From assembly GCF_018812025.1 (NCBI RefSeq), contig NC_063045.1:51858079-51922078 (forward strand): a stretch of 64,000 nt of DNA, in the 5' to 3' direction. The position numbers and the translations under genes were made by a program. The stretch comes from Megalobrama amblycephala (Eukaryota; Chordata; Actinopteri; Cypriniformes; Xenocyprididae). Every line of letters begins with the position of its first letter. Position 1 is the first letter of the stretch. Below, in pieces: positions 27,738 to 40,319 of the stretch. The notes below the pieces were generated by a model. It was not told the DNA's origin. It saw only the letters and a list, made by a program, of their open reading frames with translations, and did not search any database.

Positions 27738-29054
27738 TCAATCATGTATATTGTCATTATAACTGTAATTTCTGTTTTGCAGTTGGTGATGAACTTGTGT
27801 GATAAATTGGAGGCAATGGAGACTCCCTCATCATGTGAAGATGGTTAGTCTCATGCAGATTCTTTATGCAGTAATTGCAAATGAATACTAGTGTAGTATT
27901 ATTAGAATAAACCAATTTTTGGTTGTGGTGTGATATTTATTTATTTATTTATTTATTTATTAATATATATATATAAATTGCTCATGTTTTTGCAAATCAT
28001 CGACAGACATAAATGCTGACAAAGCTGATGCGTTGGCAGAGGAAAGAATTGAAGAGCAAGTGGAGGAGCACGAAATGGATAAAGTGTTTGAAATTCTGGA
28101 AGAGGAAGAACTGGGGGATGAGGAAGACCCAGAGAGCGACATTACGGAAGACACTAAGATGGCTGGCATAAAGAATGAGGATGATGATCAGAAGGCAAAG
28201 GAGAAAAAGCCATTTGAGAGTGAAGATGACAGTGATGAGGAGATGAGGAGTGCCACTCCAGAGATGGCGGGGGCATCCATTGTGAAATACAATGTGAAAA
28301 CAACTCCATATCTGCAAAGGTGAGTTTGGGGTAATTAAATTTTTTGTAAAAAGACTCTTTATTTGTAAAGGCCTGTTCAAACCAAGCTTGATAACTGTTA
28401 TTGTCCGCACTGCACCAACGGACAATAATGTACTGTTTATTAAAAGAGTGGTGCTGCAGTAATGTTGTCTGGCACTTTAAATGCTTGTAATCTTTAAAGT
28501 GGGGTGGATTCTAATTGGCTGTCAAATGTTTTTATCAGTCAGCTGAACACATTCTTATAGCTTTCCTCTGTGTCATTAATGTCATTAAACCAGTGTCATA
28601 GCCTACTTCTCGTTTTTGTTTTTGTAGCTGTGTTGTGGACTTCCCTGTTCTCACAGAATTAGAATGATTTTTAAAACTTTATAATTATTGTTTTGCTTAT
28701 CCTTGATGTGAACGGGCCTTATGATGTTTAAATATTAATTTGTTTTTCTCGTCATGTCCTTTTAGTGTGAAAAAGAGAATCGATTGCGAAACTGCACCGG
28801 CCAGTGGCTCGCGGCGCAAAAGCACCATCAAAGACCTCAAGTTTTTGACACCTGTGCGACGATCCACGCGAATCCAGCGCAAGTCCTCTCGTCTGCCAGG
28901 TATGCTGAATGACCATGACACTTGCGTCTCCTCATTGGCTGAGCTGGTACAGATGGATGATGCAGATGCAAGTGCTTACATCTACAGAAAAAACCCAGCA
29001 CTACTGGAAGACCTGCCTGATCAGCCTGGAGACTTTGAAAAAGTATGCAGTTAA
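25505..29054 (+). CDS. ckap2: Cytoskeleton-associated protein 2 family protein (CKAP2-like), complete
   Basis: Six coding exons join in one frame: 25505-25525, 25653-26479, 27319-27652, 27783-27843, 28007-28319 and 28766-29054 (1,845 nt, 614 aa). The first donor is ambiguous: using the GTGAGA at 25517 would shorten the protein by three residues. The N-terminal part is basic and Ser/Thr/Pro-rich with the family box [13 protein letters not shown]. The next exon begins with the CKAP2 signature [19 protein letters not shown] Glu/Asp-rich linker follows. The C-terminal exon holds [16 protein letters not shown] and [19 protein letters not shown], the conserved CKAP2 C-terminal domain. Family members bind microtubules, strongly promote nucleation, act at spindle poles in mitosis and are destroyed by APC/C. 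A CKAP2L (radmis) identity is possible; I prefer CKAP2 from overall length and motifs. Confidence 0.85.
26605..27193. mobile_element. Interspersed repeat in ckap2 intron, itself interrupted
   Basis: Diverged copy of the 10938-12650 family (AATTTCTGAAGGATCATGTG, AAATGCAGCCTTGG) ending CCAAACTTTTGAGCGGTTG. At about 26960-27140 a different repeat (TAGTTAATACATTAACTAATG, with GTTAACAAATG) is inserted, after which the outer terminus resumes. Confidence 0.55.
27698..27735. repeat. (AT)n microsatellite just after a ckap2 donor
   Basis: Follows a short (CA)n about 45 bp downstream of the donor at 27653; length variation here could affect splicing of the neighbouring 61-nt exon. Confidence 0.85.
28368..28720. 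mobile_element. MITE in ckap2 intron with GGCCTGTTCA ends
   Basis: The left end AAGGCCTGTTCAAACCAAG and the right end CTTGATGTGAACGGGCCTT are imperfect inverted repeats about 350 bp apart. Non-coding. Confidence 0.65.
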
Positions 29055-30070
29055 ACAATATAAGCTGATACAACACTAATGTCACTTTCAAATTGAAAAT
29101 GCATACATAACACCTACATTTGAAGTATTCTATGTGACACTATTAAAAATGCTTTATTTTAATATTTAAGTGTTTGTTGCATTTGGCTGCTACTTGGAGT
29201 AATCTATTAACTGCAATGGCTTAACGGTTTAAAGGGATAGGTCATCCAAAAATGAAAATTGTCACAATTTACCCACCCCTATTTTGTTCCAAACCTGTAT
29301 GAGTTTATTTCTTCTATTGAACACAAAAGTAGATATTTTAAAGAATGTGGGTAACCTAACAGCACCCATTGACTTCCATTGTATTAATTTTCCTACTATG
29401 GAAGTCAATGGGTGCCGTGACCAAACATTGGTAACCAAACATTCTTTAAAATATCTTTTTGTGTTCAACAGGAGAAAGAAACTCATACAGGTTTGGAACA
29501 ACACGAGGGTGAGTAAATGACAGAATTTTCATTTTGGGTGAACTATCCCTTTAAGGACAATTTCATTTAAGTTTCTTCTTTGCTAACAAGGCTCATGCAG
29601 TGTGTGTGTGTGTGTATATAAAGAGCAATTTCTGTATTTTGTAACATTTTAACTCAACACTGCTTTGTTCATTCTGGAAGTTTAGGGGGAAAAATGGACA
29701 TTTAGAAAGTAGGATTTGTTTTGTTGTTTTTGTTTTGGACATTATCAAAAAATGAACAGACCAAAGAATGTGTTGCCTTTCACTTCACTTATGTAATTTC
29801 TCTTCAAGATGTTTAAGATGCTGTCAGTGTTGCAAATGTTATTGTTCAGCTGTTCATTTTGTCTCTTTAATTTTTCTCCGTTTAATAGTTTTTTTTTTTA
29901 TGTACAGTAAAGTCATTTATCATTTTAATTAACTAAACCTTGTTGAAGTTCTACAGAGGATTTAATTAATCCCACACTAAGACCATGTCTTTTTAAAGGC
30001 AAGATGAGCATTCACTGTATTTTAACCATTCTTTTGATCACTGCACATAAACCTAAAGCATCTTAATAAA
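29055..30070 (+). other. ckap2: ckap2 3' UTR with poly(A) signal
   Basis: Runs from the TAA stop to AATAAA at 30065-30070. Includes the palindromic MITE at 29229-29554 and a short (TG)n near 29600. Confidence 0.6.
29229..29554. mobile_element. Full-length palindromic TTAA MITE in the ckap2 3' UTR
   Basis: Begins TTAAAGGGATAGGTCATCC and ends GGGTGAACTATCCCTTTAA. The halves are extended reverse complements (CCATTGACTTCCAT faces ATGGAAGTCAATGG), so the transcript could form a hairpin of about 150 bp per arm. Confidence 0.8.
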
Positions 30071-30689
30071 GAATATTTAAGTGTAATAAAAATTCTTTAG
30101 TGTCATTATTAACATAATAAAAATATTGTTTTTCACTTCTGATGCATGTATTAAAGGGTTTATTTGTTCAAAATGACAAATGTAGTTTATTCACTCTAGT
30201 GCTGACTGATGTGAATTACAAATGGAGATGTGCAGGATGAGTTTCAGTCACCATTCACGTTTATTATATGAAAAAGATGAAATGAAAGTGATTGCTGACT
30301 GGACTTTTCCTTTTTTAAATTATGAAATAATACGCGAGTAAATTACACTATTTTCGTGTTTGGGAGAACTATTACTTTAATATTGTTCATAAAAAAAATA
30401 TTATTTTGAATTTTCACGGTTCCTCCCTAACTGCCGCCAATTTCTTCCTGTGAGCGCCCGCTGATTGGCTAAGAATTTGAACTCGCGTTGCGCGAGCAAA
30501 GCATTGTGGGACGGACACTAACTCCAACGCGCTTCTCCTCCAGGCCACACAAAGCACTAGAGTGCCGATCAATTTACCGCTTTATTAGTCTTTAAAACTA
30601 AATTTTTAAAACTTTCTGAGTGGAATATAATAACAGTGAGTCAAATGATCTGGATTCGCTATTAAGATTCGACTCAGAGTGAACGCACG
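30071..30689 (+). promoter_or_regulatory. thap12: ckap2-thap12 intergenic gap and thap12 promoter
   Basis: About 620 bp separate the ckap2 poly(A) signal from the thap12 start codon. The last 260 bp are CpG-rich, without a TATA box. They contain an inverted CCAAT box (ATTGG near 30465), a TTTGAACTCGCG segment near 30477 and a GCATTGTGGGA motif near 30502. This is a typical housekeeping-type promoter; factor binding is not shown. Confidence 0.5.
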
Positions 30690-33600
30690 ATGCCTAATTT
30701 TTGCGCGGCGCTGAACTGCTCCAGGAACAGCACTCACTCGGTGCTGGCGTTCTTCAGGTTTCCACGGGATCCAGAGAGGTATATTACACACGTTTTCCTC
30801 ACCTATCCTACTCTTTGTTATCCAGACGATAGGATTTCGCGTTTAACCTTCATTTAACGTAATTCATTTACCAGTACAGACTATGTATTGCTCTGCTGAG
30901 CTAGTTAGCTTGCTGACAGATCAGATGCGAGTCTGTCTTATATTAAATAGTGTTTATGTACTACACGAACTATCATTACAGAACTGGGAGTTATTCATCA
31001 GGCAGCCCAGCTTTACTCAGCATTTCTGTTGTTCATATAGTCTATATGTTAGCCCAACTGGCTCACAGTTCTGATTGAATGTACTCATCTGTCAAATATA
31101 TATAAGTTATATATATGAACTGCATTGATATCATTATGAATGTTGTGTGTTTTAGCAGTAATCAAAATTGTGTGTTACAGTAAAACAAAAATTTGCACTA
31201 TATTATAGTATTACACAGATACAATCTAACATGTTTACATCATTGTTCTTAATAACTGCTATGATGCTCCATTCATGCCATATTTATTCCCTAGATGTAA
31301 GAAGTGGGTGGAAAACTGCAGTCGCTCAGACCTGAAGGACAAAACGCCTGACCATCTGAACAAATACCACAGACTCTGTGCTAGGCACTTTGAACCTAAC
31401 TTGATAACCAAAACCGTAAGTTATAAATTCATGCTGAGTATGTAATTATTGTGGTAGTTTTTTAATGTACTTAATTATATGAATGTGTATGTGTGTAATG
31501 GAAATGGTATATTTTAGGTGCTGTTACTGCTCACTTTTCAGTTTACTTCAATTTAATATTTTTTCAAAATCTAAATATTCCAAAAACTGCATGTATAGTT
31601 ATTATACAAGTATTAGAAATTGCTGTATAAAATAAGATAGCATGTAAAACTACTGGACACTATAGCTTTGCATCACAACTTCCCATCAATAAATAACATG
31701 TGATCTCTAACATACTGCATTGCACATTATTGTGATTATTATCCAGAGCCCTTTCAGGACTGTACTAAAGGATACTGCGGTACCAACCATATTTGACAAT
31801 CCTTCCTTCAAACGATCAAATAATGAGGTAATATTTGCTCAATATGTATTAATTTATGTGATACTGAACTGGATTATGACAGTCTCTTTACATTTCAAAT
31901 GAAAGTTGTCAATTATGTCTACATTCTGAATGTGAGTGGTTTACTAAAAACATCAAATTCTATAACAGACAGAAAATAAGGATGCCCCTGAAGCGAAGAA
32001 GAGTAAATGTGAGTTGTTTTGTTTGTGTCTTTGTTTTATGATTCAGAACTATCGCAATATAATTTTTCCTCACATATTTACACACTCCTTGCAAAATCTG
32101 CAATTTGAAATAAAATTTTTTTTTTTTTTAGTAATGCCATAATAAAGCGATTCTACATTCTATATATTTATATGTATTCCACAAAATAATTACACAAATA
32201 TTTTTTTACATTCTCAGCGGACTCTCAAAGTGAGGAACCTAAAGATAATAGTGAGACAACAACCAAAGAGATCAGTGCAAGCAAAAATGGTGATGGGGTT
32301 GACAGCAGCCCCCAGATCATTGATGAGGAAACACTCAATAAAGAGTATCTGAAGTCTCTGTTTGATGTTGTCGTGATGATGGGCACACAGAATATCCCTC
32401 TGCATGGGCACTCTGACAAAGAACCCAGAAGCAAAAGCTTCACTCCCAGCAACTTCCAGGCACTGTTGGAGTACCGAATCAATGCAGGCGACGAATTCCT
32501 CAGAAAGAAGTTCGAGGGGTCGCCTGTAAACCTCGAGTACTGCTCCTCTACTCAATTGCAGCAGATGCTGGAAGTGATGGAAAAGTGCATTCGTGAAGAG
32601 CTTTTGGCTGATGTTAAAGAAGGACGCTTCTTCTCTTTGGTTGTAGACAACCTGGTTGAGATAGGCAAAGAGAGCCATCTCCCGTTGTTCATCCGTTTCG
32701 TGGACAAGACCAACTGCCTCCGGGAGGAATTTGTCGGGTTCCTGCTCTTTGAAGGTGATGTGGAGGCGATCACCGAGAGGCTTGTTGCTGAAGTGACTGA
32801 GAAATGTGGCCTGGACATGCAGTATTGCAGAGGACAGGCATATTTGTGTTCTGGTGTGTCCGCTATGAAGGTTAAAGCGGTGGTGGCCAGAATAGCTGAG
32901 CTGCACCCACTAGCCGTTCTCACCCCTTGCTCCAATTGCTCCTTGAACATCTGCCTGGCAAACACAATGACGTTCACAGGAGTGCATCTCGTCATGTCTA
33001 CCCTGAAAAAGCTGGATGCATTTTTCAGTAAATCGCCCTTGTTGCAAAATCAGTTGGAAAGTGCTATTTCAATCTACTACCAGGGAAATGAAGAGAAAGC
33101 CAATGCCCTCAAGGAGGCATGTAATTCGAAATGGACTGAGCAGCACGATACATTCGAAGTAGCTGTTGACCTCCTGGAGTCTCTCCTGCTTTGCATGGAT
33201 AGCGTCCATGACAACGAAGATCACAAATGGAACGATGAAGTGGCACACAACGCCTTCATCATATCCGAGGCATTGGCTGATTTTGAATTTGTCATGACGT
33301 TAGTGGTGCTGAAAAACGCCCTTTCCTTCACCAGAGCATTTGGTAAGAATCTGCAAGGGCAAACGAATGAGGTCTTCTTCGCATCTAACAGTCTAACTGC
33401 TGTTCTGCATTCGCTGAATGAAGTTTACGATAATATTGAGGTCTACCATGAATTCTGGTTCGAGGAAGCCGTCAATCTGGCTGCAGCCCTTGAAATCCCG
33501 GTCAAAGTACCCAGGCTGTACTTCAGAAAACGACCAACGTCTGGTGAGGAAATCCAACCTGAGACCTACTATAAAGAGCAAGTCACCATTCCTGTGGTCA

Positions 33601-34115
33601 GCCATGTGATTAAGGAGCTCACTGACCTTTTTTCTGAAAATCATCTGAAGGCCTTGAAGTCCTTGTCACTTGTCCCTGCCATCATGGGACAGTTGAAGTT
33701 CAACACCACAGAGGAGACCAGTGTAGACATTTATAAAGATGACCTGCTGAACCCAGACACCTTTCCTGCTGAGTTGCACTGCTGGAAGATCAAATGGAAG
33801 CATGGAACTAAAGATGTTGTATTGCCATCGACCATCTACGAGACACTTCAGCTGTCTGATGTGAAGTTCTTCCCCAACGTGTGTGCTCTCCTGAAAGTCC
33901 TGTACAATCTGCCGGTCTTTGCTCTGACGAATGAGAAATGCAGCACTGCGAAACAACGACTGACAGCATACCTGGAAGACACACCTGTGCACCACAGAAA
34001 CAAGAGTATGACCCTGTTCTATATTAACTCTGCCATTAAGCATGATTTGGACAACATGGTGGAGACATACTTGAAAATGTATCCAGATAGTGATCCATCG
34101 GAGAAACGTGATTGA
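30690..34115 (+). CDS. thap12: THAP domain-containing protein 12 (THAP12/PRKRIR orthologue)
   Basis: Five exons (30690-30778, 31295-31415, 31747-31827, 31969-32008, 32218-34115) give 2,229 nt, 742 aa, close to the 761 aa of human THAP12. Exons 1-2 encode the THAP zinc finger: MPNFCAALNC, FFRFP, the Trp in KKWVENC, and CARHF completing C2CH; exon 3 supplies the AVPTIF box. The 1.9-kb last exon encodes a domesticated hAT-transposase body: NIPLHGH, EGRFFSLVVDN, YCRGQAYLCSG, VVLKNALSF, and the C-terminal dimerisation region with ELHCWKIKWK and FFPNVCALLKVL. The usual YDGA catalytic Asp reads YLCS, so it should be inactive as a transposase. Human THAP12 was described as a repressor of p58IPK, the PKR inhibitor. 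The start follows the MPxxC rule of THAP proteins. Confidence 0.92.
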
Positions 34116-34490
34116 TTACAGGGAGCAGTGCAGTCTTATTTATGGCAGTATGATGACTCTGCTTGTCAATCAGCAGTTTGTAATTTTGCAGCTATAATTT
34201 TGTTACTTTTGCTTTCATGTACAGTCGACCAAGATTACCAGGACTCTAGCCTTTTCTTATCGTCCTACTGTTTCATTTAGCATTGTGTATATAAACATGT
34301 ACCCCCGATTTGAAAACATTAAAAAGATATTTTCCTGTCCAGCTCCATGAATGTGTCTTGAAATTGTTCAATGTATTTTTCAGAATTAAATACATTTCTG
34401 CAAAAAGGTAAAAATCTTTTATTTTCTGTTCTTCATCTTTGGTATAATTTTATATTAAATCAACTTTTTTAATTTGTACTGTCAAATAAA
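34116..34490 (+). other. thap12: thap12 3' UTR with poly(A) signal
   Basis: AATAAA at 34485-34490 is the first canonical signal after the stop; an ATTAAA variant precedes it near 34317. Confidence 0.6.
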
Positions 34491-35699
34491 TTATGATTTC
34501 CTTTGGAAACTGTTATTACATTTAATAATATATATTTCTATAAAGAATATAGAAATATGCTTTACAGATTTAATGTAGCCTACATTAAATTTTCAATTAT
34601 TATGTCATGCACATAAATATTTATTTTGGATGCATGTTACATTTACTAAAGATTTATATTGCCATATCACAAACCTTAGCTATTTCACTGGTACATTATT
34701 TATTAATCCCGAGACTTTTGATTGTAGCATCAAAACACCATATATTACCTCGTTTATTCACAAATTTAAGTCCAACCAAGTGAGCATGTGTTATACTCTT
34801 TGGAAAACCAGTTCAAATCCCATTGCTGAACAAACCTATAAAGGTTTAAAAACATTAAATCTGTGTTTAATGGAAAAATACTCCAAAGTAGAATAGAAAA
34901 CTGGCAAACAATAACTACCAGATTAAATTTTTCAATTAATATTTTTTATTAATATTTAAACATTAATATAACTTCAAATTAGAATACATATTAATACATG
35001 TACCAAATATCGTGGTTGTGTTATGACATCTTTTAGAGGAGCAAACTGAAATTAAAAATCTGTATGAAATGAACATGAAATCGAGACAGTCTGAACCAAT
35101 TTAATTTATTGTTGACAACTGTGTAGAGTATATCAACAACTCTTATTAGATCCTTCAAAGTCAAATATTATTGGGATTAAATGGGTTTAACTAACTGTTG
35201 CATGCATACTTAAACCTATAAAATAGTTATGAATTAATATGAAGTGTTATTAAATGGGTGTGACCTCGAATGTTCACGTGGGTTACAAAAAAACATTTGG
35301 CGCCTCGTGGAGAAGGGAAACAATTTGTATTTTAATTATAACTTGTAATATATATTTTTAAAAAATAATCAGTTGTGCAGCATTTTTTTTTTTTTTACTT
35401 AATCTGTAGTCTAAATGCACGCGAGAAGGGGAACGAATCACAGTGATATAGTTATTTTGGGGGATCCGTCCTCAGTTTAGTCCATTTCCGCTCTACATAG
35501 GTGTTCTTCCTGGTTGTTGATTCCTATGTGAAAGTAGCAACATTTCGGCCATGAGCAAGTTCCAGCAGAATGCATGCACGCGACGATTGGAAAAAGCGCT
35601 CGATAGCGTAAAATTTATGTAGACGAGCGCGCACTATTTTTTTTTGCTGTCGAAGCGTCTCCTTTTGCGCTGGAGGATTCATGCAATGCAATATTCATT
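34491..35699 (+). promoter_or_regulatory. Intergenic gap and putative promoter of the giant THAP gene
   Basis: The first 700 bp are AT-rich without features. TTTGGCGC at 35296-35303 fits the E2F consensus. From about 35400 the sequence becomes richer in CpG (CACGCGACG, GACGAGCGCGCAC) up to the first exon. No TATA box at a convincing position; the transcription start is unresolved. Confidence 0.4.
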
Positions 35700-35714
35700 A
35701 TGATTAAGTCCAAA

Positions 35715-36490
35715 ATGCCCGAATGCTGTGCCGCAGCAAACTGCAAGCAGAGTGCGGACCAGTCCAACGTTTCCTTCTTTAGTTTCCCGCTGGATCCTGA
35801 TCGGTGAGTGCAGCCTTTTGGGCGTAAATGCAGTCGAAATTTAATCAGTGTTATTTTTTGCTATTTAGATTTTTATTTAAGTACAGAATGAGCAAATTAG
35901 CTTTATTTGTTAGCTGGTTAGCTTCTGCCCCCCTTTTGCAATGATTCATTGAATGCTTTGCACCCTTATTGTCAGCTAAATGCTTATCATGTTGCTACCA
36001 TTAATCTGGTTATGCAGTGATTTTTTTGCGAAGGTTTATTTTGTAGCTAGCCATTATGAAATCATCTTTCGTGTTTCTTCAAAGTGATTGCTTCAACTTT
36101 TATGGGGTTACTGTAAGCAAATGAGTCCTGTACACGTTCGCCATCATCAGGCCCTTCCCAAAATGGCAGGAATTTAATTCCCTCAGAATACGTTATTTTG
36201 TTTATGGCTTTATTTGTATTTTGCTGGTTTCTTTTTGAGGTATTTGGTATTTTGTGACAATAATTAAATAATATTCTTTGTTTTTGTCCTGTGATCTTTG
36301 ATTTTTGAGGTTTTTAATGTTAAAACTTAATTTTTGCACTACTGCAGTAACCTTGCCTCATATCTTTAGATGTAAACAATGGGTGGGTAACTGCCACAGA
36401 CCAGATCTGGAGACCAAAACAGCTGAAGATTTACACAAGAACTACAAATTGTGCTCAAAACATTTTGAGACGTCAATGATATGTCAGCAA
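35715..36490 (+). other. THAP zinc-finger exons 1-2 of the giant gene
   Basis: Exon 1 (35715-35803) encodes MPECCAAANCKQS and FFSFPLDPD; exon 2 (36370-36490) encodes RCKQWVGNCHRPDL and LCSKHFE. C5, C10 and the C-x2-H pair plus W and P complete the C2CH THAP signature. All zinc ligands are present, so DNA binding is plausible. The phase-2 intron position is identical to that of thap12. Confidence 0.88.
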
Positions 36491-39400
36491 GTAAGTGAGC
36501 ATCTTCTGTTAATATGTATATGAATGATCTTTTTATTTTATTATTACTATTTATTATTTAGCATTATCTGCTTGATGTAAACAAACCCAGTTTCCTAGTA
36601 TTGACATATGTAGAGTTGACCAGTGGGCCTGACATGTTATCCATCCCTCCAAAAAACTGCACAATGACATGTCGCCATATGTTTGTGAATGTCAAATTAA
36701 ATTTTCTTCATGGCTATTAAAATGGGTTTTGTGTGAAAGCAGATGTATTCAGATTTTTAAAAAATGGCATGAATGTTGGTGAATTGCCAGTGTTTGAAAC
36801 CACATTTATTTCACAAAAGATTATTAAAGAAATATTAAATTATGCATATTTCCCAAAATTATAGTGTACCATATGTTTTAGTGTAAGTTTTAGTGGCTAA
36901 ACTAGATGAGTACAGTAAACTTTGCATCAAAATATGAATACAGTTACATTTTATTTACTTTTGATTTCAATTTGAATTACATTATTAAAGACCATTTGTA
37001 AACTTAAGTTTAATAGTTTTTGCTTTTTAAAATGGAAAAAAGGTTTAATTAAATTAAAATTAAATTTGTTTATGGGTGTCTGCATAATAAGACTCTGAGA
37101 ATGGGATGTTATTTTTTGTTGGTGGTGGTATAAATTGCTGATTTATATTCGTGTATTATTTGAAATATAAATTCACAAATTAATGATTTATGCATGTCAC
37201 AGCAAACCCTTGTGTGCTGAAATGTATAAAACTCCTTTTTTTTTTTTTTTTCCCAGAGTGATCTTAAGGCTGTTTTGAAGGATGATGCCGTTCCTACTAT
37301 ATTTGATTTTGTATCCAACCAGGACAATGCACAAACTAGCAACAGAAAAAGGACAAGGGAGAAAGTGAGTCTCTTATTTACACATCAAGTAGATCATAAA
37401 ACATTGTTTTTGTTCTGCTTTATATGGTCTTTTGTAAATTTTCATGCTTTTTAAATGCACTGAAATATATTTACAAACTGCAGTCCTAGCAGAATGGTCA
37501 TTGCCCATGCTCCCACCAATGGCACGTATGTACGGCTGTGCACTTTGGTTATGTCAAATGTTATTTCAACAAAATCTTTTGCAATATGTGCTTTTATAAA
37601 GCAACATAAAATAATGAAGCAAACTACTCACCCATTTTTTTAAGTTGATGCTTATGAAGCTAAATATGCAGTGACAAGTTATTTGGTTCTGTGTAGATTA
37701 ATTACCATTTGAATATAAATGTGATTCCACCTTTTCATGTGGATTAAATTTCATGCTTGTAATAGTTCTCAATGATCCCTTACCCAACAAGCATTTTATA
37801 ATTTTGTAGCCATCAGTAAAGAAATGTATTATCTTTTTATTGTTATTCATTGTTTTTATTTAGCATTATCTGCAAATTGTAGTGTTAACTACAAACATTT
37901 TAGCATATAATGATACATTTCGTTTTCATTTTTTCAGACAGGAGATGAGCCGATTGTCACAAAGAAAACTAAAGGTAGATAATGCATTTCCATGTCAGCT
38001 GCTTTTAATTCTCTCTTCTTTTTGTAATTACACAAACTAATTACAGGGGATTCTCTGCTATTTTGTTTTTAAGTGTGTTTGTGTTCTCTCTCTCTCTCTC
38101 CTTTTTTTTTTTTTTTTGGTGAAGGTACCACCGATAACTTAAACCCCTCTGTGACAGAGGAGGAAGTTAAAGTTGAGAGTGACTCAGCAGAGAACATTCA
38201 AACTCAAAATCTTCCTGCACATGATGAATCAGAGGAGGATCCTGCTATTTCCAAAGCGAAGGAAACTTTGAAAGACTACTTCAAAGAGACGTTAGCCTTC
38301 ACTGGTTTCAGCATCGCCAACAATGCTTCTCTTAACTCTGTTAAACCATTGGGGAATGACCCTGCTGGGCCGCTTTCTGTCAATACCATATGTGCAGAGA
38401 AGATCGACCAAAAAGAAGTGCTCACCTTAGGTGAGGATGTGATGCGCGAGGAGATCCGCAATAGCCTGCGCCTTGCACGCTTCTTTTCCATACTTCTCCA
38501 AGACAAAATAAACATTGAGGGCAAGGACCAGATTCCTGTGTTTATCCGCTCTGTCACAGGTGAAGGCTTTCCACAGAAACACCTCATGGGATTCCTTCCC
38601 TGTGATGTTGACTCCGACAGTCTGTTTTTATTGCTTCTATCCGAGATCCGCAACAAGTGGGGCCTGCGGATGGAGCACTGCCGTGGCTTCACCTACCTGT
38701 CATCAGGTAGCATGTGTCAGAAGCTGAAGGAACTCTCCTGCAGGATGCTGCGGGATTTTCCACAGGTGGTTTTGTCCCCCAGTGAGCCCTACGCCTTCAA
38801 CATGTGGTTGATTCGCTCCATGCCTATCCTTCCAATTCAAGACGTTGTTGATACTGTAGAGCAAGTCGCTGCGGTTGTTAGGCAATCAGAAACTCTGGCG
38901 AAGAAACTTGATAGCAAGATCACTGCTTCATACAGCCACATCAAAGGTGAGGTGGACCGAGTCAAGGATTCTTGCCAGAACCATTGGGAATATGGCACGG
39001 ATGCTTTCCAAACAATGCTTGATATCTTGGAGCCGCTTTTGAGCAGCATTGGAGAGATGTGCACCAGTGCCCTTTCAGATGTAGATGCAGACACTGTCGA
39101 AGTGCTTCTAAAGCTGAAAGAGAAACTGAAGAACTTTAATTTCATCATTACTCTCGTGGTCTTAAAGAACACGCTGTGTTGTGTAAGCATCCTGAACCCC
39201 AGCCTCAGGGGAATAATCAGCATCAGCAGCACTTTACAGTACACCATCTCAAATGCCTTAAAGCTTCTCACCAAACATATGCAGGAGATTGCCATTTTTC
39301 ACAGGAAGTGGTTCTCTGATGCATTGGGCAGAGCCAAGAAGTTGGGGGTGCCTGTCAATCTGCCAGTGGAGATGGTGACAAACGGTGATGGCACGGAGAA

Positions 39401-39996
39401 ACCACAAGCATCATTGGAGGATTACTACAGGGAAGCGCTGAGCAAGAAGGTTTTGCAATACCTTGTTGATGAAGTCAAAAGAGTCCTTGGCACTGAAATG
39501 GCAAGAATCCTCAGATGGTTGTCATTGGTGCCCTCATACATGGCTGACCACAATTTTAGCATCCGCAAAGACAAAGTTGCTGATGCCAACCTGAATAACT
39601 TGGCTCGTCCTGACTCCTTTTATGATGAGCTGGGTTGTTGGGAAGTGAAATGGAGGCATGCTAGCAAGCGAAGGATTCTTCCCACTAGTGTGTTTGCTAC
39701 CCTCAAGATCCCAGATATAGGCTTTTACCCAAATGTACAGAGCCTGTTGAGAGTGCTGGGCACCATCCCTTGTGTCCATGCAGATTCAGATGTGTATGGG
39801 CAGTATGACATGGTGCTGAACCGATATCACACCTACATGAAAGAAGTACCAGTGGAAAAAAGACTGAGCAATATGGCCTTTGTTTATGTCAATCAAGATG
39901 TCCACTTCAGCATTGAGGAAATGGTAGAGGCGTATGTAAAGAAATATCCAGAAGTCCTGCAGCTTTTACAAGAGGTAAACATATTTTTATTTATTG

Positions 39997-40034
<38 letters not shown>

Positions 40035-40259
40035 TATTAATTACTGGAGATGAATAATGCAAAAAACCCTCAAATGTTCACTTTTTTTTTTTTTCTTTTT
40101 TTTTTTTTAAGGATGACATAATGGAAGTGCAACCATCAGGTAAAACTTCTCATCTCTGACTTATTATTCTTAAAAAATGTTAACATCTTCTTTTTCATAG
40201 CTCAAACAAGTTTGAATTGAATTTTACTGTAATATTAGATGCAGTTGTTAATTTTTTAT

Positions 40260-40319
<60 letters not shown>

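Noticed and set aside
27997..28425. 142-codon frame on the - strand
   Set aside because: Antisense shadow of the acidic ckap2 exon at 28007-28319.
32214..32995. Long - strand frames opposite the thap12 body
   Set aside because: Antisense shadows of the 1.9-kb coding exon; no splice sites or similarity.
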